From assembly GCA_030490835.1 (NCBI GenBank), contig CM059972.1, positions 58,757,563-58,821,562 of the forward strand: a stretch of 64,000 nt of DNA, read 5' to 3'. This document shows positions 23,775 through 35,069 of the stretch, in pieces. The notes beneath the pieces were generated by a model. The model did not search any database. It saw only the letters and a program-made list of their open reading frames with translations, and was not told the origin of the DNA. Origin of the DNA: Annona cherimola. Taxonomy: Eukaryota > Streptophyta > Magnoliopsida > Magnoliales > Annonaceae. Made by a program: the position numbers and the translations under genes. Positions within the stretch are counted from its first letter, which is position 1, and every line of letters starts with the position of its first letter.

Positions 23775-24320
23775 ATATACGGAACTACTGCTATAAAAGA
23801 GGATTTCATAGACGTGGTTTGGTAAAATCTTTTTTGTTCTTAAAATATTAATATTTAATAAAAAATTCAATATATTCGCTGTACGTAACACCATTTGTTT
23901 AGTTGGAAGATAAAATTTTATCTCAATCTAACATGTAAATAGGCCACATTTGTTCAAAAATAGGTACATTTATGTGTAAATTATAAAAAATATTTAAAGT
24001 CATTCACAAATGTATTAGAAGATAACGATACTTTATAGGATCATTTATCTATATATTGTTAATATTTTATATGATCTATATGTTGAAAAAACTACTTTAA
24101 AGTTGAAATTTTAATATTGAACTATTTTATTATGTTGATTTTACGCATTTATAAATGAGATCTATATACAGCCAAATTAAAAAAATAAAAGGATTTTCAA
24201 GATACTATAAATGATACAAAATACAACGGGTGGAGTAGATTTTCTATAAATCATTAAAATTTTAAAAATAGAGAGAGTTTCATAAAAGAGGGATTTCATA
24301 GAAGCGTAACCATATTATAT
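23775..24320. repeat. Dispersed repeat R2, copy a
   Basis: AT-rich, non-coding. Shares with 41740-42235 a core containing TTGAAAAAACTACTTTAAAG, TATTTTATTATGTTGATTTT and a terminal TTTCATAGAAGCG. The same core, more diverged, occurs in R1 copies at 31.1 and 36.7 kb. Ends are not sharply defined; a non-autonomous DNA element is likely. Confidence 0.6.
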
Positions 24321-24555
24321 ATTTTCTTAAATTACAATTTTTTTATTTTTATTCATAAATATGTTTTACTAAATGTATTTAATCTATATATCAAATTTCC
24401 TTATTTTTCAATACTTTTCATGTTTATTTTTTATTTTTAAATCAAGTTTTTTAAGGACAAAATGACCTATATGCCCCTAAAATTGCTAATTTTTAAAAAT
24501 CAAAATTTAATATATAAAAGTATTGTAAAATGAAAAATTTTGGTATATAAATTAA

Positions 24556-24815
24556 GGGAATGCTTAGTAATTTGAAAGTGGTGGGAATTGTGGGATGGAA
24601 TAGGAATGAAAATGGAATATTTTGAAAATTTTGTGATTGATATGAAATGATATGAATAAAGTTAGAATAAATAGGTTTGCTAAAGGATAATTGATAGGAA
24701 AAATGATTGAAATATAGAGATAAAAGTGAAAAAATATGATGATGGGTTGATTAATGATAGTCTTAAAATCCGTGCTTTCCATCTCATGTTTTCTACATCG
24801 ATTACTAAATGTGCC
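24556..24815. mobile_element. Tourist-like MITE, family T1, copy b (inverted relative to copy a)
   Basis: 260 bp with imperfect inverted termini (GGGAATGCTTAGTAAT and ATTACTAAATGTGCC), flanked by TTAA on both sides (24552-24555 and 24816-24819). Its interior is the reverse complement of copy a, including TCAAAATATTCCATTTT and ACCTATTTATTC. Non-coding. Confidence 0.8.
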
Positions 24816-24954
24816 TTAAATATACTTTGGAAAATAAGTTTATGAAAAAAAATCAAAAATAAATATTATAAATTAAGCATATATACAATATTTTGAACAT
24901 TATCAAGTTATATATATATAAGAGAAGCACCGATCATCTACAACTAGTCTGAAA

Positions 24955-25305
24955 TTCGGTTTGGTACAAAATTACATTTTTTGTTTCTTTGAATTTTTTT
25001 TAAAACATGTTAATATAGTTATATTTAATCTATAAACCAAGTTTTACTATTTTTGGATATGCGTATATATTTATTTTGGATTTTAAATATCCTCAGTATT
25101 TAAAAATCCAAAATAAATATATACACATACACAAAAAGGCAAAACTTTGACTTAAATATTTCTGTATTAAAAAATTCAAAATAAATATACACTCACATCA
25201 AAAAATGGTAAAACTTAGTTTATAGATTAAATATAACTAAATTAATATGTTTATAAAAAAAATCAAAAAATACATAGTTTTGAATTGGTCTGAAATCACC
25301 AAGTC
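24955..25305. mobile_element. Foldback element, copy 2
   Basis: Two long inverted arms pair over about 130 bp, including TTAATCTATAAACCAAGTTT and ATATTTATTTTG. A third partial arm copy lies in the middle. The inner arm is the same family as 9087, 29525 and 55175, while the outermost sequences differ. Confidence 0.7.
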
Positions 25306-26343
25306 ATAAATTATCATTCAACATATAAGAGACCGTAATAACATACAAAGTTGAAATTAATAGTGGTATTTTTAAATAAATACATAAAATATAGCAATTG
25401 GAGGGGTTAAATGCCATGCTAATAGAAAAATGAAGTAAAGTTTCTTTTAACTTTTTCTTATTAATTAAGAGGCTTGTCCTTTTTTCTTAACTTTCCAACA
25501 AGTACAATCCAACATTTTTTCAAAAAAAAATGTAAAACAAACGCCCTAACTACTAATTTGCGAATGAAGCAAAAAGATGGAAAAATATGAAAATGTAGAG
25601 AGGAGAAGGATGAATGATGTAATGTTGGTAATATAAAATTAAGTAAATAAATTAATGAGATATGTTGTATTACTATGTTGCATGCTAGTTAAGGTGTATG
25701 ATAATCAAATCAGACCTATGTTGTTCATAAAATTATAAGAGGTATTCTACACAATGCGTTTAATATCATTTATTCAATTAGTTTTATTAGCATATTATGT
25801 GCGTAAGCCTTTAGAAAAGGTATAAAACCAATGTAATATAATTTTTTGATTTATATATCAACTTTAGAGTTGTTAATATAACATCTAAATTATCTAAAAT
25901 ATCATTAATATACGGATAAATGATTTTATCGATTATGTTGACATTTTAAACTAATTTGAATAATTTAAGTATTTTTTATAATTACGCATGGTTACATATA
26001 TTTTTCAAACAAAGGTGTTCCTCTTAGATTTTAATTTAGCTCATTTTTATACCTAATGAAACAAACAATGTCAAACCATACTACCAATTGAAGTTCAATT
26101 TCATCATTTAAGCCCAAAGTAATTCCGAGTCCATGTTTGATTAGTAATTCCCAATATTAATTATGCAAAATATAGCTATTACCTAATCATAAATGTATTC
26201 AGTAATTTTTCTTAAATCGTTGTTCAAATAAACTTTTTTACATCCATAGCACAAGTAAATATAGGTTAAGTCCAGCATGACTAGAAAGTAGTGAAATACT
26301 CTCAAAATAAATAATGACCTATCTTAACTTAATTAAATAATTT
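25306..26343. other. Non-genic AT-rich stretch
   Basis: No ORF, RNA gene or transposon boundary could be supported. Confidence 0.5.
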
Positions 26344-28115
26344 AAAAGGTAAATTTCAAATATACTAATGAATTTTATCCCTAATTTCAAATATATCCTC
26401 GATATTGTTTAAAATTACTCTTATACCCACACAGTTTTCCTAAAATACCACTTATATGCAAGCCGTTAACAATCCGTTATGTAACGTTAGCCCGGTGTGA
26501 AATGACAAAAATTTCCCAACCCCAAAATGGCAATGGCATTCGAATTTTCCTTCCAATCCAAGCAGAAACCTGACAGCAACTAATTGGTTCTGTTAACATA
26601 CTCTTTTCAACTTCTTTAAAATCCTGAATGTCCAGCAGCCATTAAAATCAAAAGAAACTCCTGTTAGAGCTAAAAATCTCCATTGCAAAAAGGGGCTTGA
26701 TCCATTTTCTTACTGCTCGATTTTGTGTTGTTGTAAACACCTGCAATCAATAAATTTCAAGGGGAAAATGGGTTTCCTCTGTTTCTGCTAAAGTGAAAAA
26801 GTGTCGTCCATTAGATGTTGAAGATATGATGGATTAATTAGAAAGTTGCTAGCCCGGCGGAATTCGTTGTGGGAAGCACGGGCATCATCTTCTTCATTCC
26901 CAAATCCGGCGGCAGTAACTGCGTAAGTCTGGCAACGGAGTCCACAACGACATCTTACAATCGAGGTAGTCCGTGGTGGCCAGCGGATCGTGGCAGCTCC
27001 AGTCGACGTCTCCATCCCCCTTCCCCAGCCTGGCTTCCGTACGTGCGGCGGATCCAACAACCAACCACCATTTGCAACACCGTTCATCGCCAATTTTTAG
27101 TCTACAAATCCAGCTAGGAAATCGTTGATACTATCACACCCATCTACCACAGATCCCTTGCCGTCTTCCACATCCACCTCTAGTCCATCGTCTGTATTGG
27201 TGGTTGTGATCAATCAACCATCACGGTCATTGCCATCACCTGCATTCACTCCAAAAGGTGTTGCATCGCTACAATACCTAAGGATGGATTCCTACGGTTG
27301 CCGATCTAAAGTCTCCGGCCAGTAATCTGACCATTATTCTGACCAAGTTACCATTGTATTTGACACTGCTGATGCCAAATCTGATAACCTTCCTCCGACT
27401 TTGGTCTTCTTCACTGCCGACTTCAAATCCAATCAATATCCAACAGCTTCTCGTTCCCATCACCAACTCCACCACCTGCGAACCGTCATCATGCGTGGAG
27501 GAAGAAGAAGTAATTACTAGTATTCGCTACCTATTTCCCCCAAATCTGGCATCTCCGCCTTCTGCAAATGATTTGACACCTCCCCCTTTGTCTTTTCCCA
27601 TAGCTGATTAACCTCTTACAGTCATCTTCTCAATGCAATATCTCTAAAAATCCCGATAAACCATTTCTCATCAAATGGTTGCCGACGAGTCGGATAGTGA
27701 TGGCTTCTTTCAGTTTGGGATGATGGAGCACCATATTTTCGCATCCCGTGCGCTAAAGCCATCTCGGATCCGTCGTCTCCATCAAACAAATCACTAATCT
27801 GCCGCACCTGACTTTCTATAGCATCAGCAACCGCTAACAAGTAAGCATAATCGGCCACCAAATCTGGCCAGGTGCAGATGAATTCATCTTCTTCGATCAC
27901 CGATCATTTGAGATTTAGGGCTGGTTGGGGCAATTTGCGGATTTAGAAATTAATAAAACCTTTTAAAACTGGTATTTTTAAAGTTATCGAACGGCAAGTA
28001 ATGGGTTGGGTATAATTGGCATTTTATGCAAATGCGTGAGCATGAGAGTAATTTTGGAAAGTTCCTGGTTATATTCGGAATTATCTGCAAATTTTGTAGA
28101 AATGTTTATAAAAGT
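26344..28115. other. GC-richer gene-fragment block between degenerate inverted flanks
   Basis: The flanks (about 26380-26480 and the reverse complement of 28000-28080) share loose similarity such as AAAATTACTCTTAT and AAAATTACTCTCAT, then TAAAATACCA and TAAAATGCCA. Between them lie several short open frames on both strands with balanced composition, unlike the surrounding AT-rich DNA. This arrangement would fit a Pack-MULE-like element carrying gene pieces, but the flank similarity is weak and no target duplication was found. Decayed gene sequence is the alternative. Confidence 0.3.
27490..27920 (-). CDS. Open copy of a duplicated segment, 92-residue hypothetical ORF (27622-27900)
   Basis: The minus strand encodes MIEEDEFICTWPDLVADYAY then LLAVADAIESQVRQISDLFD, ending ALRR. 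No domain was recognised. The segment is the intact counterpart of 15625-16040, where this frame has stops. The plus strand is also open here and in the other copy (IRYLFPPNLASPPSAND), so the true coding strand is undecided. Start chosen at 27900 as the first ATG. Confidence 0.35.
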
Positions 28116-29524
28116 ACAATTTCAAAATAAATAGGAAAAATTCAAGAGTTAAAGTTTATTACGCATTTCAGGTCAGTTAATATAGTTAATTTTTTAATTT
28201 AATATATTATATTTGTGCTTAGTTAATGAATTTTGAAATTTTTTTATTAATTTTTATTGCATGTTTTATTGTGATAATTGAAGTGTAATATATATAGGAA
28301 TTATAAACATATAGTTTTACTGATATGTAATTAATTAAAAATAATTAAATGTTTAGGATATCATAAATATGTCAAGCTAACATCACCTATCTAAACCGGC
28401 TTGTTTAACCGTTTTAAAAAATTCAAACCAAACCAGTTCCTTTACCAATTTTGTCACTAGTTCGGTTTTGACTTGGTTTGAACTTTGATTTTAATTCATC
28501 GAATTTATAATCTAATTTGAGTTGCATCGGTCTAAAATTTTAAATTATTGTCCAAATATCCAACTTTGCAAACGGTTGATGTAGCGCTCTTAACGCGATG
28601 TGTTATGAGAATTATCTTACTTTGGGAATCAATGTACGACAAATTGCAAAATTTCACCCTAATTTTTTCAAAATATAACATAAGTTCATTCATGCGCATT
28701 ATGGAATTTTGATCAAATATTACGAAAATTTTAAGATTATTCAAAATATTACAAGCTCTCGCTTGACTACAACATACTTATAGCAATTAAGAAACTAAAT
28801 AATAAATACGTGTTTCTTCTCTAAATGTACCCAGATCTCCTTTGTTATCTAAGGCCTATATAAGTATGTTTTAATTTGGAAAGGGATGAGTATGTTATTC
28901 AATAAGTAGGCGTAGAAGAACAAAACTGTCAAATCATTTTGCATGTTTATCACTACATTCCATGGATCATAAACATCTTACTTATCTTTAAAAGGTATTT
29001 GAAACGCCTTTAGCGCCATCCTTGAAGCCTCATGGTCAAGTGACTGAGCTAAGCTTCCTCGAAAATATCACCTCCTATCTCACCCACAAGGTTACTTACC
29101 GTATTACACCCACCCACCCACCTTAGAATCATGATCATTACTAGAAAATATGCATATCATTATAACATAAATTGAAGATTTCTATTTCAAAATTCATAAT
29201 TTAAACACATATCAAACATTCATAAATATTCACAAAAGTTCATAAAATTGTTAAGAAATATTTCTAAAACATGGTTTATAAAATGAAAAGCATTGCTTAC
29301 TTTCTTCTCGTTGCAATTATTTAGTTGAATTTTAAAGTTTCTTTCCTTCCCTCCTTCCTATAGTTAAAGCAGTAATATTAGTTTCTATGTTTGAGATGGT
29401 ATTATATAATATTTGTCAAAATTTATTTTTAAAATTTAAAAGTTATTTGTTATATTTGTTACATAATATTTATTTAGAATTTTAATTAAAATCTTTAATA
29501 TAACTTATTTCTTTTTAGACTATT
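28116..29524. other. Non-genic AT-rich stretch
   Basis: No supported gene or bounded element. A short minus ORF at 28532-28744 has no recognisable feature. Confidence 0.5.
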
Positions 29525-29905
29525 TATATTATTGAAGGGCGGCTGGACGCATGGCTGCCCCAACGCGTTCGGCCAAAAAACATATATTTTTTATTTTTTT
29601 GATTTTTTATAAACACACAGGGCTAAGTGCATTTAACAGATAAATCAAGTTTTACTATTTTTAGATGCTTTTAAGTATTTTTTATTTTTAAACATAGAGT
29701 CATTTTTTGTAATTTCTGAGTTAGAAAATTACGAAAATGTCATTGTGTTTAAAAATAAAAAATACTTAAAAGCATCCAAAATGGTAAAAATGGATTGATA
29801 AGTTAAATACACTTAGCTCTACGTGTTTATCAAAAAATAAAAATAAAATAAAAAAATATGTTTTTTGGCCGGACGCATGGCTGCCCCCCATGCGCCCAGT
29901 CATAT
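29525..29905. mobile_element. Foldback element, copy 3
   Basis: Long palindrome with distinctive GC-rich outer arms: GGACGCATGGCTGCCCC, then CGGCCAAAAAACATAT on the left, mirrored by ATATGTTTTTTGGCCGGACG on the right. The inner arms include CTAAGTGCATTTAACAG and TTTTACTATTTTTAGATGC. Note that GGACGCATGGCTGCCCC also occurs in direct orientation at both ends. No coding capacity. Confidence 0.75.
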
Positions 29906-30540
29906 AAAATCACCTCTCTATTTTATGATATTATTATCCTTAATTTTAATTAATTTTATTATTGATATTTTTTAACGCCCCTTTTTGTATAGTTTGTTTA
30001 TTAAAATCATTTATTTATATTATTGTAAGAATTCTTTGACAATTTATTTAAGTAATACATTTAAAAATAAAAATAAAAATATATTGAAAAGCAAAGATAG
30101 CGTGCTTGGTGCTGTCTGGTAAAATTGACTTTTACGTAATAATTAGATATATAAAGTATTTCAAATAAGAAATTTAATAAATGGGTTTGGCCATTCATCA
30201 TAGTTAACTCAAATTCTCGACGGTCTCTCCATCAAGCGTTGATGGAAATTCGTTTCATATATTGTAGTATTTAAATTTTATTTGTTTATTTCATTATTTA
30301 TATTATATTATATATTATTAATATTTTTTTTTAAAGAATGTTTGCAAATAAATCTTACTAATTACTTTTAACATTATTCTTGCTGTTTTATTATTAACTT
30401 TCCCCTCTTTTCAATAGTGTCGATTCAAAAAATCAAGATACACCTGTACCTCTTACTCTCTTCTGTTACTGAAAGTTCAGCATTAAATATCACTATAATG
30501 GATTTATTATTATTTTTTTTAACAACACCCAGAAGAATCC
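29906..30540. other. Non-genic AT-rich stretch
   Basis: Nothing recognisable; poly-T and TA-rich runs. Confidence 0.45.
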
Positions 30541-30547
30541 AAGAGGC

Positions 30548-31090
30548 AGGGGCATCGGCTTGGTGCTGTGTTAAGAGATTCAGAGGGTGCTTTTTTGGCT
30601 GCAAAATGCTGGCGTCTGGATGGATCAATGGCCGTCCTGCTCATGAAAGCAAAAGGTGTGTTTGGGAAGTTATAAAACTTTTGATGAAAAGTTTTTTTAT
30701 GTAAAAGTTGTTAAATCAGTAGAAAATGATGTGATATTGTAGGTGTAATGATGAGGAGTAAAAAGAATAAATTTAAAATAAATAGGTTAGTTGTATTGGT
30801 AGTCGTGTAAAAATGATTGAAAATTAGGATTGTTGTATAGAAAGATGTGTAAAAAATAATTAAAAAACGAGTAGTTATGGAGAGTGAAAAGTTTTAGATT
30901 GAAAATTTTTAACCTGACAACTTTTACAAAATGGCAAACACACTCAAAGGCTTTTTGATCGTGGATGATGTAGGGAGCTAAAATGCAGTTGGGCTCTTTG
31001 CAAATGGAAGGTGATTCCTTGATTTTGATTTTGGTTAATTTTTTGAATTGAACGACAAGTGCCAGGTACGGTCTTTGGTGGAGATTTTGA
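30548..31090 (+). pseudogene. RNase H-like (RVT_3 type) fragment split by a MITE
   Basis: The plus strand reads GIGLVL, then after a frameshift RDSEGAFLAAKCWRLDGS, the pattern of the RNase H-like domain found in plant LINE-related proteins. The reading is interrupted at 30655 by a miniature element and continues only loosely after 30945. The first catalytic Asp region is missing and the frame is broken, so this is a relic. LINE polyprotein versus a domesticated RVT_3 gene cannot be separated from so short a piece. Confidence 0.4.
30655..30945. mobile_element. Tourist-like MITE, family T2, copy a
   Basis: About 291 bp with inverted termini GGTGTGTTTGG and CAAACACACTC, flanked by AAA on both sides. 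The interior matches 43742-44219 (AAATAAATAGGTTAGTTG). Non-coding. It is inserted in the RNase H-like relic. Confidence 0.7.
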
Positions 31091-31124
31091 TCCAAGAAAT
31101 TATGTCCAAGGCTGTAGCAATGGA

Positions 31125-31405
31125 AATATAAATTTTATAGTAAATGGTTTACATGTTGAAAAAATAACTTTAAAGTTTTTATTTATATAAAACTATTTTA
31201 TTACATTGAACTTGTACCATTTTCGAATAGGGTCCATACATATATCTAATTGGGATGAAAATTGGTATAATAATAGAATATATAATTTTAAATACAATGG
31301 GTGAAGTAGATTATAATTTTATAATCATGTGAGGCCCATTTTGAGGTAACTTCACTGTAATTGTGGTGTAATGAAACTACACTTGAATATTTCTCACCTG
31401 AATAT
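31125..31405. repeat. Dispersed repeat R1, copy a
   Basis: Shares with 36694-37345 and 41371-41660 the pieces ATGTTGAAAAAATAACTTT, ACTATTTTATTA, CAATGGGTGAAGTAGATTAT and GTAACTTCACTGTAATTGTG. Non-coding. Probably a non-autonomous DNA element of unknown superfamily. Confidence 0.65.
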
Positions 31406-33264
31406 TTCTTATACAATTTCACTGCATAAATTTGGACATGTGGCATTGTCCATGATGAATGGTTTGGATCATGAAAATTATGAATGAAAATGGGTTAAAT
31501 GACCAGAGTTACATGATCTTTTATGAATTAAATTCATTTTGCTAATATTTATCATGCATTCATCATTTTGAGATGAAATTTTTTATACATAGCTAAGTTA
31601 AGGTGCTCTAAATTATGAATGGATGGGATGATGTTAAACTTTGTTAGAAAACCTTGAATGACATATGTTAAGAGAGATTAAATATTAATGATGATGGTGT
31701 AATTAAAGCATTTACTTTTGATAATCAAAAGTCAATTGACATAAATGAGATGCAAAAGACAAAGTTGACTTTGGTGGGCCACTTTTGAGGTGGCAATGGA
31801 AGGTGTAATAAATTTGGACATGTGGCATTGTAGGGTGCATTTGGGCAAGATTAAAGTCAGCCCATTAGGTGAAATGTTGACTTTTACAACCTCATTAAAC
31901 ATGTGGCAAGCAAGGGATCAATTGGGCAGATTTTTATTTACAAAAAATGCGAAAATTAAGGTGATAACGATGATGATAATGTGGCTGAAAATTGGACATT
32001 TGGACGGTCCAATATGCAACAGCAAGAGGGAGTGTTTAACGGTCCATATTTGGACAAAATTTAAAGACAATAAATATACAAATCATGGAATTATTAGGTA
32101 TCGTTAAATGGTTGGTTTCAACCTATTATAAATAGCATAAAGGAGGCATCAAGGGACATTTTTAGCAAGCTTGAAAGGGAGAGAAAAATTCAGCAGCATT
32201 AAGAGAGAGAGAGAGAGAGAGAACTTAGAGGGAAGAAAAAAGAGAAAAGGAAGAGCAGCAATGGTGGACGTGAAGGAAAAAGAGAAAAAGAATAGCAGTA
32301 ATGGTGGACGTCCAAGGCAGCAAGGGGAGGAAGGAAAGAAGGAAAAGAGAATTGAGTAAGCCTTACTCATAGTTACGCTAAGTGAGGTAACTATTAAAGA
32401 GTTGTTTTATACCATACGTTTTAGCTAAATTCATGCTTGGTTGATGTTTAATGTTAAGATGCTTTGTAAATGTCGAATTCAAGAGTAAATAGCTCCTTGA
32501 ATGCTTGATGAATGATTAAGCAAACTAAGCCCTCACATAGGTTATGTGTTAATGTTTATAAGTGTGAAATGAATCACATGTATATGATAATATGTACTGA
32601 ATCAGGAACAGAAAACCAAAATAGCAAAGAAATAGTAAATGAAAGATTTTTAGCATGAAAATTTATGAGAGAACTCATGATATGATGATTAAAGAACAAC
32701 CAAGTTTCAGCTTGAAATGTTAATGACATTGCAAATTAAAATTTTGAGAAATCAACCTGAATAGGTTAGAACTGTTGTTAGGATTAGCTGCACTAAATGA
32801 TTTTTAATAATTTTTATATAAGGGATTTTGAACTGAAAATATTATATGATATAACATACATCCCGAATATTACTTGACTAAAACAAAGATCAATTTTTGG
32901 ATGATATAAATAGGGGTAATAATTAATGTGATTGGAACAGTCCTAAACTCATACTTTTGTCCAGCTGGGTAAAAATACATAAATAAATATAAATATTTAA
33001 TATTTTATACTGAAATTATTTATTTTGGTTAATTCATATAATTATTAATGTATGATAGAAATTTAATATTTAAACTCTTTGATTTTATTATAAATCAAAA
33101 TTAAGAGAGATTAGTGTATTTGATTTTAGCAAATGTGAACAAATTGAGGAATAATCAAAAAGAAATTTGAAACATAAAGAATAATGATCCGAATTGATAT
33201 GATGAGTTAAAATATATAAGATAATTCATTGTGTGTAATTAGGAAAAGAAAATAAGAAGAAATG
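31406..33264 (+). mobile_element. Ty3/Gypsy LTR, left part (interrupted at 33265)
   Basis: Continues at 35070 and ends at 36693. Contains a TATA box at 32127 followed by a purine-rich leader with a GA-repeat (about 32205-32221). The left boundary is uncertain: sequence before about 31406 is repeat R1, and no TG start with a matching target duplication was found. Excluding the nested LTR the unit would be roughly 3.5 kb. No coding region is attached. Confidence 0.6.
32127..32134 (+). promoter_or_regulatory. TATA box of the Gypsy LTR
   Basis: TATAAATA within CCTATTATAAATAGC, followed about 30-40 bp later by the start of a purine-rich leader, as in a plant LTR promoter. Confidence 0.6.
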
Positions 33265-35069
33265 TTTAACGCCCCATTCCTAGATATACTCAATAACTAG
33301 TCAATGGGTACTATACAACCTAAGAAAAATTCGGCAGCATCTTCCCATAATATATAAGGGGTGATATGGAATACACGACCTGATATTCATAAACATTTCA
33401 ATTTCATTTCAAAATGTAACATTCAATCCTACATTTATACACTTATATCTTTATATAATAAGGACATTCATATAGAAGGAAAATCATTGAATGTTATCCT
33501 TACTCATCAAGTAAACCTAATGATTATGCATATATGCATCCACAGAGATTATAATCCAACCCAAAATGCCAAATACAATATGGTTGTCAAATTGAATCTG
33601 TCTCAATAAATAATTGTCTACATATACGAATATCAAAAGAGCACAAATTTTAAAATAACTGAAATTAAAGATATTGTGCAAATGGTCTCTAAGATTTGAT
33701 CTTCAATTTGTCCTATCTTGAGATTCCCCACCTGGCCTGTGATCTAAAGGCAAAATAACAAACCATATGAGTCTAAATAGACTCAACAAGTAGATAGTGG
33801 TTAGCACAAAGTGGAGATAAGTAAAATTTTGGTTGCACATGTTGTGATTAAGATAAGACATATGGGTCCAGATACCCACTCCCAAGATCGTATGCATATA
33901 ACCACGTATAAATAGAAGGACACGGACAATTCTCTACTCATGTCTATCAAGGGCCATGAACAACACTCTCCTCATGTCAATCAGGGGTCATGAACAACCC
34001 TTTTACAACCAACCACTTTAAATAACTCATCATACATAACAGACAAGAATAAATGCCACAAACTACACATACAACATCAACAACGTTTACTTTAAATTCG
34101 ACACACAAAACTATCATATAAGCATTTTACCAAACACATGATAGGTGCAAAATAAGGAAACCTTCAATTCATACTCTCGTTTGAGCCGAATTGATTAACG
34201 TCATATTTTAACAATATAGAAACTGCTAACGAACCTTTACTTCATGGAAATCGCACATTCATAGCAGATTTCCCATGAACCATGCTTACCTTAACTGTTA
34301 CGAATCCTATGCCCCATACCACGAAGTTGTTAGACACTACACACTCCCACCAGTCTTATATCATGTTTAATATGAAATTTCATTACTAAATCAAGAAGGG
34401 GCGACATCTACTTACCTCGATCGTGATTTCTCCCAAAAACAGCGACCCTAGGCTTGAATTGCAGAGATTCGGAGCTTCCTTGATTGGAATCGATGATCTT
34501 CAAGGCAATCGGTAGGGTTTTCTTGAAGAGATCTACAACTAGATCGAACTGAATAGAAGAGAAAGAAAAGAAGAAGTAGAGAATGGGAAGAGAAGAAGAG
34601 GGAAAGGCAATTGGGCGCAAATGAAAAATGAAGCCCTAGCTCGCGGGCTCCCCTGGTTAATCGAACCCTCATCGAGTCGGGCCGGGCCAGAGCATGGGTC
34701 GGGTCTAATCGCAATTAGTAATTTACTTTTCCACTCCTACGGCTTAATAGTTAAAAAAATTTCTCCGGAGGCACTGCCCCCTTGACCCTCGCGACCTGAC
34801 CGGGCAGGTCGAATCCCGTGCCTACTCTGTGAGGTGGAAAATAGTCATAGTGCTCAACAATGGCACGCTAATTATACACACTTTAAATTTATACCAAATG
34901 TGTTAAGATCATAATACATGCATATATGCATTATACGTCCCCTAGATGTCATGTCCATATATGTTATGCATCCATTAACATCATAAATTCCTAGTAGCAT
35001 ATTCATAAATTACCTCATAAATAGAGGAGGATTATAATGAAAATAAAATAAAAATATCTGGTCCTCACA
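33265..35069 (-). mobile_element. Nested solo LTR (about 1.8 kb)
   Basis: Flanked by AAATG on both sides (33260-33264 and 35070-35074). Read on the minus strand it starts TGTGAGGACC and ends GGGGCGTTAAACA less the final bases shared with the duplication, resembling the GGGGCGCCACA ends of the other Gypsy LTRs here. A leader on the minus strand ends in a strong donor GAGGTAAGT (34410-34415). No internal region or second LTR is present, so LTR-LTR recombination is inferred. The left TG is apparently merged with the duplication. Confidence 0.75.

Noticed and set aside
34408..34714. 70- and 88-codon minus ORFs
   Set aside because: They lie in the transcribed leader part of a solo LTR.
34780..34830. 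GGTCGAATCC-like motif resembling a tRNA T-arm
   Set aside because: No acceptor stem, D-arm or anticodon arm could be placed around it.
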